The position numbers and the translations under genes are program-made. Under the pieces are notes generated by a model. That model did not search any database and had not been told where the DNA came from. It saw only the letters and a list, made by a program, of their open reading frames with translations. Below are positions 1-6,451 of a stretch of 10,283 nt of DNA, in pieces. The DNA is from Pseudomonadota bacterium (GTDB lineage Bacteria > BMS3Abin14). Position 1 is the stretch's first letter; each line of letters begins with the position of its first letter. Location: the NCBI GenBank assembly GCA_003229755.1, contig QIFJ01000060.1, positions 1 through 10,283 of the forward strand, written 5' to 3'.

Positions 1-1379
1 CCCTTTGTAGCCTTCATGACCTGCCCGACGAAAAAGCCCAGGACTTTTTCCTTGCCTCCCCTGAACTGGGCGACCTCGTCAGGATGGTTTTTCAAGATGT
101 TCTTTACCTCTGCCCGGATAGCATCCTCATCCGATACCTGAGCAAGTCCCTTTTCCTTAACGACATCGTCCGGATCTCTACCGGTCGCAAAAACCTCCTC
201 GAAAACCTTTTTGGCCGCGGAACTCGAAATAGTGGCCTCTTCCACCAGTGAGATTATCCTTGCGAGCTGTTCCGGAGAGATCCTGGCCGAGTCCGTTCCC
301 CTGTCCTTGGCCAGGCGCATGAACTCTCCCATTACCCAGTTGCTGGCAGATTTTGGTTTCGTGCCCTTGCTTACAACCGCTTCAAAAAAATCCGCAACAA
401 GCCGGTCTGACGTCAGGACCTCGGCATCGTACTCCGGCAGACCCATATCCGTAACGTATCGGTCTATCAGCGCATCCCTCAGATCAGGAAGCCTCCCCGA
501 AAGCTCATCGATCCACTCCTGATCCACCCTGAGAGGTACGAGATCGGGTTCGGGAAAATACCTGTAATCGTGTGCCTCCTCCTTACCTCTCATTGAAGAG
601 GTAACGCCCCTGTCAGAATCAAAGAGGCGCGTCTCCAGAACTACCTCACCGCCGCTCTCCAGAATGTCGATCTGTCTTTGGATCTCGTACTCAAGGGCCT
701 TCTGAAGGAACCTGAAGGAGTTCATGTTCTTGATCTCGGCCCTCGTACCGAAGATATCGGAACCCCTGGGCATCACAGACACATTGGCGTCACAGCGCAG
801 CGACCCCTCTTCCATATTGCCGTCACAGATATCCAGGTATACCAGGATATCTCTTAAGGTCTGCATATACTCCCTGGCATCTTCCGGTGACCTTAAATCA
901 GGTTCGCTGACTATCTCTATGAGGGGCACACATGCCCTGTTGAGGTCCACATAACTTGCCTTTGAAGCGTCAAAGGCCCCCTCATGCACCAGTTTGCCCG
1001 CATCCTCCTCCATATGGATCCTGGTGATACCGATCTTTTTCGAAGAACCACTCGATCTTATCTCTATCCAGCCGTCCGCGCAGAGCGGTTCCTCGTACTG
1101 GCTGATCTGGTATCCTTTGGGCAGGTCAGGATAGAAGTAGTTCTTGCGGGCGAAGATGCTCTTTTGCGCAATACGACAGTGGGTGGCAAGACCCATCATG
1201 ATCGTGTACTCAACTACCTTCCGGTTCAGCACAGGAAGCACTCCTGGCAGGCCCAGACACACAGGGCAGGTATTCACGTTCGGGTCCTTCCCGAACTCAG
1301 TGCTGCAGCCGCAGAAGATCTTGCTGCCTGTCTTCAGCTGCGCGTGAACTTCAAGGCCGATTACTGGTTCGTATTCCAT
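1..1379 (-). CDS. gatB: Aspartyl/glutamyl-tRNA(Asn/Gln) amidotransferase subunit B (3' end beyond window)
   Basis: GatB is the tRNA-binding and kinase subunit of cytoplasmic GatCAB. It phosphorylates the side chain of Glu-tRNA(Gln) or Asp-tRNA(Asn), which is then amidated with ammonia channelled from GatA. Reading the minus strand from the ATG at 1379 gives 459 residues with no stop. Family hallmarks are [12 protein letters not shown] (4-15), KIFCGCS (20-26), [16 protein letters not shown] (81-96), HMEEDAGK (122-129) and a later [10 protein letters not shown]. The last readable residues, GQVMKATKG, match the usual end of the C-terminal YqeY-like tail, so only about 15-20 residues are missing. 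The ATG follows AAAGGAAAACC, an adequate ribosome site. It is the third gene of a gatC-gatA-gatB order, but 235 bp separate it from gatA, and that gap contains two palindromic elements. No frameshift was seen. Family assignment is very secure; specificity for Asn, Gln or both cannot be read from the sequence. Confidence 0.97.
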   Translation of the reverse strand, partial: MEYEPVIGLEVHAQLKTGSKIFCGCSTEFGKDPNVNTCPVCLGLPGVLPVLNRKVVEYTIMMGLATHCRIAQKSIFARKNYFYPDLPKGYQISQYEEPLCADGWIEIRSSGSSKKIGITRIHMEEDAGKLVHEGAFDASKASYVDLNRACVPLIEIVSEPDLRSPEDAREYMQTLRDILVYLDICDGNMEEGSLRCDANVSVMPRGSDIFGTRAEIKNMNSFRFLQKALEYEIQRQIDILESGGEVVLETRLFDSDRGVTSSMRGKEEAHDYRYFPEPDLVPLRVDQEWIDELSGRLPDLRDALIDRYVTDMGLPEYDAEVLTSDRLVADFFEAVVSKGTKPKSASNWVMGEFMRLAKDRGTDSARISPEQLARIISLVEEATISSSAAKKVFEEVFATGRDPDDVVKEKGLAQVSDEDAIRAEVKNILKNHPDEVAQFRGGKEKVLGFFVGQVMKATK

Positions 1380-1423
1380 GGTTTTCCTTTAATTGTCACT
1401 TGGGTCCAGAAACCATAGCTAAG

Positions 1424-1496
1424 GACGGGTTTTTGGGTGTGATCACTCGCCTGCGCGTAAGGCTAGCTCCGCTTCGTGATCCACCAAAACCCCGTC
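1424..1496 (+). repeat. Family A palindromic element, copy A1
   Basis: This is an imperfect palindrome between gatA and gatB. The left arm starts GACGGGTTTTTGGGTG and the right arm ends CACCAAAACCCCGTC, so the ends pair. The interior GTGATCACTCG and GCTTCGTGATC are shared with copy A3 (4917-4996). The outermost bases differ from A3 (GACGGG/CCCGTC against GGCCGGG/CCCGGCC), yet both sets remain complementary. This suggests a maintained stem-loop rather than chance similarity. It probably lies inside the gat transcript. Confidence 0.8.
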
Positions 1497-1517
1497 TTTT
1501 TATATTTAATCCATCCA

Positions 1518-1588
1518 GGGTTCCGGCAAAAGACCCTGAAGCGAAGCTCAAGGGGGTTGCGAAGGCGAAGGCGCTTTTGCCGGGACCC
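1518..1588 (-). repeat. Family A palindromic element, copy A2 (different outer stem)
   Basis: A 15-bp stem is formed by GGGTTCCGGCAAAAG (1518-1532) and CTTTTGCCGGGACCC (1574-1588), with one T:G wobble. The stem sequence is unrelated to the other copies. The interior GAAGCGAAGCTCAAGGGGGT and following TTGCG match the interior of copy A4 (7671-7749) almost exactly, so it is classed with family A. It is oriented opposite to its neighbour A1, 21 bp away. Confidence 0.7.
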
Positions 1589-1614
1589 GTTCATTTTTCG
1601 ACTTGCCCCTCTTC

Positions 1615-3072
1615 CTACAAAGGACAACGGGGGAACTCCCCTCTCTCCTGCTCGTAGGCGTAGGCAACGTTAAGCATCAGATCCTCGGTAAAGGGCGATG
1701 ATATCACATGCAGGCCCACCGGCAAGCCGCTACTGGTAAGACCGCATGGAACAGACATTGCTGCTACTCCCGCAATGTTCACCGGTATGGTACAGATATC
1801 CGTAAGGTACATCTGCAGGGGATCGTCCACTTTTTCGCCAAGGGGGAATGCCGGTGTAGGAGCCGTGGGGGAAAGAATGACATCAGCCTTTGTAAAGGCC
1901 TCGTCAAACTCCCGGCGTATGATCGTCCTGACCCGTTGTGCCTTTCCGTAATAGGCATCGTAGTATCCGGCTGACAGGGCGAATGTACCCAGCATAATCC
2001 GGCGCTGAACTTCCGGACCAAATCCCCGACTCCTGGTTTTTTTGTACATCTCAGTCAGGCCCTTTGCATCAGGGTATCTCACGCCGAAACGGACTCCATC
2101 GTACCTGGCAAGATTGGATGAGGCTTCTGCCGGAGCGATAATATAATAGGTGGCAACGGCATATTTTGTGCTGGGCAAAGAAACAGGCACTATCTCCATA
2201 CCCCTCTTCTCAAGATCGGCTACAGCCTTCCTGACAATCTCCTCCACCTGCGGATCAAGCCCTTCCTCGAAATACTCGGCGGGCAGGCCCGCTTTCATCC
2301 CTTCCACATCTCCGGTGAGAAGGGAGGGATAATCCGGCACCGGGACGTTAGCGGATGTGGAGTCGGCAGGATCGTGTCCGGATATTGCCTTGAGGAGAAT
2401 GGCGCCGTCCATAACATCCCTGGTGATGGGCCCTACCTGATCCAGGGATGATGCAAAGGCAATAACACCATAGCGGCTCACACGGCCGTATGTAGGCTTG
2501 ATCCCCACTACGCCGCAGTGAGATGCCGGTTGTCTGATCGACCCTCCCGTATCGGTGCCCAGGGCGAAGATGGCCTCGCCTGCCGCCACAGTAGCTGCTG
2601 ATCCACCGGATGACCCACCGGGAACTCTTTCAAGATCCCACGGATTGTGGGTGGGAAAGAAACCTGAATTCTCTGTAGAGGACCCCATGGCGAACTCATC
2701 CATGTTCGTCTTACCGACAAAAACCGCACCCTCCATTTTTAGCTGCGATACGGCAGTCCCATCGTAGGGCGCAACGAAGTTCTCAAGGATCCTCGACCCG
2801 CAGGTTGTAAGAATCCCCTCGGTAAGGAATATATCCTTGAGCGCTACGGGTATCCCGTCAAGAGACCCCAGAGATTCGCCCTTCCTGAAGCGCTCGTCCG
2901 CAGCATCGGCCATCTGAAGGGCAAGTTCATCCATCCTGGTGATGAAGGCGCGCACCTTTTCGTCTACCGCGTCGATACGCTCCAGGACACTCTCGGTTAT
3001 CTGGCGGGAGGTGATATCTCCTGCTTTTAATTTGTCGTGGAGTGAGTGGATCGTCTCCTGGTAAAGTTTCAT
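1615..3072 (-). CDS. gatA: Aspartyl/glutamyl-tRNA(Asn/Gln) amidotransferase subunit A
   Basis: GatA is the glutaminase (amidase-signature) subunit of GatCAB. It releases ammonia from glutamine for transfer to misacylated tRNA. The ATG at 3072 gives 485 residues, the usual length. It also places the catalytic Lys-Ser-Ser triad at K79 (GIPVALKD), S154 ([10 protein letters not shown]) and S178 ([10 protein letters not shown]), the numbering known for Staphylococcus aureus GatA. A GTG at 3126 would add 18 residues and overlap the gatC stop as GTGA. It has no clear Shine-Dalgarno, whereas the ATG has GCAGGA about 7 bases upstream, so the ATG is preferred. With this start, 50 bp separate it from gatC. 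It ends TAG at 1615. Glycine-rich amidase signature and C-terminal region are intact. Function is secure. Confidence 0.97.
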   Translation of the reverse strand: MKLYQETIHSLHDKLKAGDITSRQITESVLERIDAVDEKVRAFITRMDELALQMADAADERFRKGESLGSLDGIPVALKDIFLTEGILTTCGSRILENFVAPYDGTAVSQLKMEGAVFVGKTNMDEFAMGSSTENSGFFPTHNPWDLERVPGGSSGGSAATVAAGEAIFALGTDTGGSIRQPASHCGVVGIKPTYGRVSRYGVIAFASSLDQVGPITRDVMDGAILLKAISGHDPADSTSANVPVPDYPSLLTGDVEGMKAGLPAEYFEEGLDPQVEEIVRKAVADLEKRGMEIVPVSLPSTKYAVATYYIIAPAEASSNLARYDGVRFGVRYPDAKGLTEMYKKTRSRGFGPEVQRRIMLGTFALSAGYYDAYYGKAQRVRTIIRREFDEAFTKADVILSPTAPTPAFPLGEKVDDPLQMYLTDICTIPVNIAGVAAMSVPCGLTSSGLPVGLHVISSPFTEDLMLNVAYAYEQERGEFPRCPL

Positions 3073-3122
3073 CTGTTCATCCTGCTCCGGCGATCTGAGG
3101 GCCCGGGGTTTGGTTCCTGCAC

Positions 3123-3413
3123 TCACCCATCGATAATTTTTGGAACCTTGAAGGCTGTTCCCACACTTTCCGGAGCGTTGGCCAGGCCCTTTCCAACAGG
3201 AAGGGACGGTTTCACCTCATCCTCCCGGAAGACGTTTTCCACCTCGATCACATGGGAAGTTGGGGGAACGCCAGTGGTGTCAAGTTCGTCCAGCAGGCTG
3301 ACATATTCAAGTATATTCGTCATCTGCTTATCCATTTTCCGCCTGTCCTTTCCAGCGAGTTCCAGGCGGGCCAGTTCGGCTACATGCTTCACCATTTCAG
3401 GTGTGATCTTCAA
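3123..3413 (-). CDS. gatC: Aspartyl/glutamyl-tRNA(Asn/Gln) amidotransferase subunit C, TTG start
   Basis: GatC is the small subunit that wraps around the GatA-GatB interface and stabilises the complex. The 96-residue product begins [19 protein letters not shown], the standard GatC opening. It has the typical helix with [20 protein letters not shown] and the C-terminal VPKIIDG. This N-terminus requires a TTG start codon at 3413-3411; the next in-frame Met is residue 7 and would cut into the conserved helix. The TTG is preceded by a near-perfect AAAGGAGG six bases upstream, which decides the start. It is the first gene of the minus-strand gat operon and is divergent from the hgcA-like gene. The stop is TGA at 3123. 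Confidence 0.96.
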   Translation of the reverse strand: MKITPEMVKHVAELARLELAGKDRRKMDKQMTNILEYVSLLDELDTTGVPPTSHVIEVENVFREDEVKPSLPVGKGLANAPESVGTAFKVPKIIDG

Positions 3414-3419
3414 TGGAGT

Positions 3420-3427
3420 CCTCCTTT
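3420..3427 (-). promoter_or_regulatory. Strong ribosome binding site of gatC
   Basis: The minus strand reads AAAGGAGG, then six bases (ACTCCA), then TTG. This strong complementarity to the 16S rRNA tail justifies the non-ATG start of gatC. Confidence 0.8.
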
Positions 3428-3503
3428 AGTAAGGCCGTTGCATCAAAAACGAAAAGTTAACATATAAAGGTGTAATATTGAAGTGTGAGGTGAAAGAGAT
3501 CGT

Positions 3504-3603
3504 GACCAAAGACCAATGACCAATGACCAATGCCAAATAATATGGTAATGGATGTACCAAGTTGCGTATCCTGACGTTGGTCTTTGGTCCTTGGTCGTTG
3601 GTC
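3504..3603. repeat. Inverted pair of GACCAAN heptamer arrays
   Basis: Positions 3504-3531 are four heptamers: GACCAAA, then GACCAAT three times. Positions 3576-3603 carry the reverse complement pattern; read on the minus strand the units are GACCAAC, GACCAAG, GACCAAA and GACCAAC. The two arrays can pair into a long imperfect stem with a loop of about 44 bases. They lie between the divergent gatC and hgcA-like genes. The rest of the 3414-3681 gap shows no ORF, no B12-box-like motif and no convincing promoter. A weak candidate for the plus-strand gene is TTGAAC (3620-3625) with TAAAGA (3643-3648) at 17-bp spacing. Confidence 0.75.
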
Positions 3604-3681
3604 GCGTTTATATCATACATTGAACGGTGACAATGGCTGTGATAAAGAAAGTTCAGACACTTCGAACCAGGGAACCGGACA

Positions 3682-4827
3682 ATGAATTACCTATTCCTCA
3701 TACTCGGAGGCAGCGGTTTTATCATCGCCGGGGGCGCCGGTAAATGGTACGGCTACACGGGAACAGCTTCTGTCGCCGGCTGGCTCATGGCAGCAGGCAC
3801 GATAATGCTGATTCTTGCCTTGCTGCGCACGACATATTATCGATCCGACACCCCATGGCCCGGTGATTCCACCGAACCCCGTGCCCTGAGATTAAAGCTT
3901 CTCCATTACATTAAAGCGCTCATCTGCTGGTTCGACGGCTACAAAAGGACATATGCCGTTGCACCGGGTTTGTACTACACCGGCGACAGATACGATCCCG
4001 AAAAGCCCCTCCTTGTAACCTCCAACTACCTGCTGACAGTTCTCGTCCTTGTCCGCAGGGTCCGCGTATTTAACGCCCGCCTCCTTGTAATTGATACGGA
4101 CGGGATCAATGTCTGGTGTTCGGCCAGCAAGGGGCGTTTTTCAAACCTGGAGATCTTCAGACAGCTGGTCCGCTACCAGGAACTGCTTCTCAGTAAAGAC
4201 CGGCGACTGACTCTGATACTGCCCAAGTTTTCCCTTTCGGGTGTGGATTTAATGATGCTTCGGCAGGCTTATGTGCGCCCTGTTATAGGACCTCTTTACG
4301 CGAAGGACCTGCCTGAGTACCTCGCCAACCCACCATACAGGGATAATAATGACATCGTACACTTCGGTTTCCAGTCGAGGCTGTTTACCTGGCTGCCGGG
4401 GCTCGGCCAATTCCTGGGCTACTGCCTTGCCCTCTTTCTGGTCCTGCTCGGCCTTCAGATCTTTTTCGGATTTGCTGTACCATGGAATATCCTCGCCATA
4501 ACGGCTCTCGTCGCCACTATGTATCCCCTCCTGTTTCCCTACATCCCGGGAGATCGTTTCGCTGCCAAAGGTCTGTGGCTGGGAGTATTTATCTCGTTGT
4601 TGCTTGTTCCAGGCGTGTTCGTGAATGCCGTCCAGTGGGCGGACATTCCCATGACAGTACTATTCATCTTCGCCACAGGACTTTTTTCAGGGCTCGCCTA
4701 TACCGGTAATTCAGCAGTAAGCAACTATTCAGCCGTGCGAAAGGAAATAGCTCGTTTTCTGCCGGCTAATGTCTTGCTTTACGTGGCGGCTCTGATAGCA
4801 TTTATAGTAACAGCGGTTTATAGTTGA
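3682..4827 (+). CDS. HgcA-family corrinoid membrane protein, divergent (variant cap-helix motif)
   Basis: The 381-residue protein aligns by eye to HgcA over most of its length. The corrinoid-binding domain shows YAVAPGLYYTG (91-101), LLVTSNYLLT (110-119), LLVIDTDGINVWCSASKG (134-151, cap-helix Cys146), LILPKFSLSGVD (178-189) and IGPLYAKDLPEYL (202-214). Five predicted membrane helices follow at about 244-264, 268-287, 298-317, 322-340 and 362-379. Between them are PGDRFAAKG (289-297) and TGNSAVSNYSAVRKEI (341-356), which match the HgcA membrane-domain loops. In the family the cysteine binds cobalt, and the corrinoid methyl is transferred to Hg(II). Two features are odd. The usual cap motif is N(V/I)WCA(A/G)GK, but here it is NVWCSASK. 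There is also an extra N-terminal region of about 65 residues with one or two hydrophobic segments (about 1-19 and 30-49). AGGGAA seven bases before the ATG supports this long start. Family membership is confident; mercury methylation is not. An HgcB-like gene follows. Confidence 0.85.
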   Translation: MNYLFLILGGSGFIIAGGAGKWYGYTGTASVAGWLMAAGTIMLILALLRTTYYRSDTPWPGDSTEPRALRLKLLHYIKALICWFDGYKRTYAVAPGLYYTGDRYDPEKPLLVTSNYLLTVLVLVRRVRVFNARLLVIDTDGINVWCSASKGRFSNLEIFRQLVRYQELLLSKDRRLTLILPKFSLSGVDLMMLRQAYVRPVIGPLYAKDLPEYLANPPYRDNNDIVHFGFQSRLFTWLPGLGQFLGYCLALFLVLLGLQIFFGFAVPWNILAITALVATMYPLLFPYIPGDRFAAKGLWLGVFISLLLVPGVFVNAVQWADIPMTVLFIFATGLFSGLAYTGNSAVSNYSAVRKEIARFLPANVLLYVAALIAFIVTAVYS

Positions 4828-4866
4828 TGACTTGAAAAAGTCATCAACGCGCCCATTAGGGGGCGC
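4823..4866 (+). other. Two tandem hairpins at the end of the hgcA-like gene
   Basis: The first is a perfect 11-bp stem, GTTGATGACTT (4823-4833) and AAGTCATCAAC (4838-4848), with a GAAA loop. It overlaps the TGA stop (4825-4827). Directly after it, GCGCCC (4849-4854) pairs with GGGCGC (4861-4866). Neither is followed by a T-run, so they are not clear intrinsic terminators. They could protect or attenuate the transcript between the two hgc-type genes. Confidence 0.7.
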
Positions 4867-4916
4867 CCGGATCGACGACTTGCATAGATAGTGGAATATT
4901 GTACTGTGTAATCATG

Positions 4917-4996
4917 AGGCCGGGCTTTTGGGTGTGATCACTCGGCTGCGCAACCCCCTTTTAGCTTCGCTTCGTGATTCACCAAAACCCCGGCCT
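4917..4996 (+). repeat. Family A palindromic element, copy A3
   Basis: Outer arms AGGCCGGGCTTTTGGGTG and CACCAAAACCCCGGCCT form a long imperfect stem. The interior holds GTGATCACTCGGCTGCGCAA and AGCTTCGCTTCGTGATT. Over the 78-bp core it differs from the reverse complement of A4 (7671-7749) at only three positions by my comparison. It lies between the hgcA-like and hgcB-like genes. Confidence 0.85.
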
Positions 4997-5024
4997 GTTT
5001 AGCATTTGGTTGTGCCGGATTTCA

Positions 5025-5054
5025 GTAAAAAGCCGCTCACGGACTTTTTACGAC
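5025..5054 (-). repeat. Family B hairpin, copy B1, just upstream of the hgcB-like start
   Basis: GTAAAAAGCCG and CGGACTTTTTAC form a hairpin with one bulge and a short loop. The reverse complement (GTCGTAAAAAGTCCGTGAGC, then GGCTTTTTAC) matches the starts of B2 and B3 at 5762 and 5845. It ends 11 bases before the ATG of the ferredoxin, where a Shine-Dalgarno sequence would normally be sought. Confidence 0.7.
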
Positions 5055-5065
5055 AAATATTATAA

Positions 5066-5320
5066 ATGATCTCCATCGCAGAGGAAATATGCACTGGCTG
5101 CAGCATGTGCCTGAAGGTCTGTCCCCACGGGGTATGGCGGATCCAGGGAGAGAAAGCCACGTTAGTTTCTCCCGAGCGCTGCATCGAGTGCGGCGCATGC
5201 CAGCTGAATTGCCACGACGGTGCCATCAGCGTTACCAAGGGCACAGGATGTCTTGTTACAATAATAAGGGAAGATGTTTTGAAGATAAAAACAGCACATG
5301 ATGGGGAGACGTGCTGTTAA
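5066..5320 (+). CDS. HgcB-like 2[4Fe-4S] ferredoxin with C-terminal Cys-Cys
   Basis: HgcB donates electrons to reduce the HgcA corrinoid and is also thought to handle the metal through its terminal cysteines. The 84-residue product has two CX2CX2CX3C clusters, C9-C12-C15-C19 followed by PHGVW and C39-C42-C45-C49 (CIECGACQLNC). A further Cys62 in GTGCLVTII corresponds to the extra conserved HgcB cysteine (Cys73 in Desulfovibrio ND132). A vicinal pair, C83-C84, closes the protein (GETCC). This combination is diagnostic of HgcB rather than of a general ferredoxin. An in-frame TAA lies immediately before the ATG, so the start cannot be further upstream. The N-terminus is about ten residues shorter than usual, and no Shine-Dalgarno is visible. 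The hgcA-like gene ends 238 bp upstream, an unusually wide gap for this pair. The last codons and stop also form an 8-bp stem (5290-5297 with 5311-5318). Confidence 0.87.
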   Translation: MISIAEEICTGCSMCLKVCPHGVWRIQGEKATLVSPERCIECGACQLNCHDGAISVTKGTGCLVTIIREDVLKIKTAHDGETCC

Positions 5321-5324
5321 CATA

Positions 5325-5352
5325 GTTTCTGGTTTCTAGTTTCTGGTTTCTA
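5325..5352. repeat. GTTTCTR heptamer array
   Basis: GTTTCTG and GTTTCTA alternate for four units, right after the ferredoxin stop and before the convergent PilZ gene. It belongs to the same class of 7-bp-period arrays seen at 3504, 6118-6345 and 7514 but uses a different word. Confidence 0.7.
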
Positions 5353-5384
5353 GTAAACCCAATAACTTATAACTTAACTAACGG

Positions 5385-5732
5385 CTATTCTGATTCTTTT
5401 TCAGTAAGTTTTTCTATCACCTTTTCCAGGTAGGCAGCGTCTTCTTCGGACATCTCACGGAACTGAACTCCTATTCCGGGCTGCTTCTTGCCTCCAGGTG
5501 GCGAGACCCAGACGACCAGGCCCTTAGTCTTGAAAAGTCTATACGAGTTCGGGAGCCTGAAGTTCAGTTCAACTTCCGTATTCAGGGGCAGGGGTTTATC
5601 TGTTTTAATGAAGATCCCACCGCGGCTCACGTTCTTCATGTAGCTGGTTAGCAACTGCTTGCCTGTCTTGAAGGTAACCTCCACCCTCACGCAGGCGCGC
5701 TTGTGAACCCTTTTTTCCTTATCCGATGCCAT
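5385..5732 (-). CDS. Single-domain PilZ protein, putative c-di-GMP receptor
   Basis: The 115-residue protein is a stand-alone PilZ domain. The c-di-GMP contact motifs are both visible: RxxxR as R8-VHK-R12, and (D/N)xSxxG as N34-V-S36-RG-G39. They are followed by the usual beta-barrel strands (VELNFRLPN, KGLVVWVSPP, GIGVQFREM) and a C-terminal helix rich in Glu and Lys. Such proteins bind cyclic di-GMP and act on partner proteins in motility, exopolysaccharide or gene control; the partner here is unknown. It resembles the short PilZ proteins common in deltaproteobacteria. AAAGGA lies 6 bases before the ATG at 5732. It is monocistronic as far as the window shows, convergent with the hgcB-like gene, and no functional link to that gene is implied. 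Confidence 0.88.
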   Translation of the reverse strand: MASDKEKRVHKRACVRVEVTFKTGKQLLTSYMKNVSRGGIFIKTDKPLPLNTEVELNFRLPNSYRLFKTKGLVVWVSPPGGKKQPGIGVQFREMSEEDAAYLEKVIEKLTEKESE

Positions 5733-5761
5733 CGCCTGTCCTTTAACTCAATTTTGACAGG

Positions 5762-5927
5762 GTCGTAAAAAGTCCATCCATGGCTTTTGCTCCGCGGAAA
5801 GCGAAAAGTGTCATTTTAACTCTCCTCACAAATAGTTGTTATTTGTCGCAAAAAGTCCGTGAGCGGCTTTTTGCTCCGCGGAGAGTGAAAAGCGTCGTTT
5901 TCACTCTCCTCACGGATCAAAGTCTTG
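5762..5927 (+). repeat. Family B tandem pair (copies B2 and B3, period 83 bp)
   Basis: Two diverged units start at 5762 (GTCGTAAAAAGTCC) and 5845 (GTCGCAAAAAGTCC), each followed by GGCTTTT(T)GCTCCGCGGA and later ACTCTCCTCAC. B3 has nested pairing: GAGAGTGAAAA (5881-5891) with TTTTCACTCTC (5898-5908), enclosed by TCCGTGAG (5856-5863) with CTCACGGA (5909-5916). B2 has lost part of this pairing. The short open frame over this region is a product of the repeat and is not called as a gene. Confidence 0.75.
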
Positions 5928-5942
5928 CTGCGCAAGCCGTTG

Positions 5943-5964
5943 GTCCGAGTGCCCACGCTCGGAC
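5943..5964. other. Isolated GC-rich hairpin
   Basis: GTCCGAGTG and CGCTCGGAC pair over nine positions, including one T:G wobble, around a CCCA loop. There is no T-run. It lies downstream of the family B pair in non-coding DNA. Its role is unknown. Confidence 0.5.
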
Positions 5965-6368
5965 GCGATGGTAATCATCAATGACTTCCGGTGAGCTATA
6001 CCGCCCGCTCGATCCGGCAAACCAGTGACCACCATGACAGCCTGGCTCCCATAATGGGTGTCAATATTCTACAAGATAAGTACTATATTGTCATCTACCC
6101 GCGCCGGCCTTCAGCCGGAGTTCCAGGTTCCAAATTCCAAGTTCCAAGATTTTCGTGAAGCGTGAGGCGTGATGGCAAAAACAGGCTATAGGCTCTAGGC
6201 CAGGGGCTCTGGGTCCAAATATTGTCCAAGGTCCAACGTAGATCTTGGATCTTGGATTTGGGGTTTTGGATCATCTCACTCTAATTTCCAATGCTCAAAT
6301 TTCCAAAATCCAATGCCTAATTTCCAATTTCTGATCTTCAGTTTCGAACAGTGGGGGTTTTTTAGCTG
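5965..6368. repeat. Gene-free stretch dominated by heptamer-period arrays
   Basis: No credible ORF or RNA gene was seen. 5965-6115 is unremarkable apart from a small CCGGC/GCCGG stem near 6105-6117. From 6118 to about 6345 several 7-bp-period words follow one another. TTCCARN occurs four times (6121-6148), AGGCTNT-like units near 6183-6210, GTCCAAN-like units near 6213-6238, CTTGGAT-like units near 6243-6270, and TTTCCAA-like units scattered at 6282-6332. The words are degenerate, and several are reverse complements of one another. Confidence 0.65.
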
Positions 6369-6396
6369 TTGACCTTTTCAAAATTATTCATAGAAT
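6369..6396 (+). promoter_or_regulatory. Candidate sigma-70 promoter of purU
   Basis: TTGACC (6369-6374) and TAGAAT (6391-6396) are separated by 16 bp, in AT-rich DNA 56 bp ahead of the purU start. AAGGGG (6438-6443), eight bases before the ATG, is the likely ribosome site. Confidence 0.55.
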
Positions 6397-6451
6397 ACAA
6401 TATTTTACAGATACCCACCTTGGAAGGAATAATTGAAAAGGGGCCAAACAC

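Noticed and set aside
984..1418. 144-residue plus-strand open frame
   Set aside because: It lies entirely antisense to conserved gatB coding sequence and its product has no family-like features.
3073..3126. Upstream GTG start of gatA overlapping the gatC stop
   Set aside because: It adds 18 non-conserved residues with no ribosome site. The ATG at 3072 gives catalytic numbering K79/S154/S178 and a standard length.
3414..3681. Cobalamin riboswitch ahead of the corrinoid protein gene
   Set aside because: No B12-box-like sequence or multi-stem arrangement was recognised; the gap is explained by the heptamer inverted arrays.
5290..5318. Possible terminator over the hgcB-like stop (AACAGCAC with GTGCTGTT)
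   Set aside because: The 8-bp stem has a 13-base loop and no following T-run, and it overlaps the codons for the conserved CC tail, so the pairing may be incidental.
5066..5320. Ordinary bacterial 2[4Fe-4S] ferredoxin unrelated to HgcA
   Set aside because: The extra GTGC cysteine and terminal CC, together with position downstream of an HgcA-family gene, fit HgcB better.
5780..5974. 64-residue plus-strand open frame
   Set aside because: It is made of the family B tandem repeat units and lacks a ribosome site. Its internal repetition reflects DNA repeats, not protein design.
6118..6345. CRISPR-like repetition
   Set aside because: Units are 7 bp, degenerate and contiguous, with no spacers of uniform length and no nearby cas genes.
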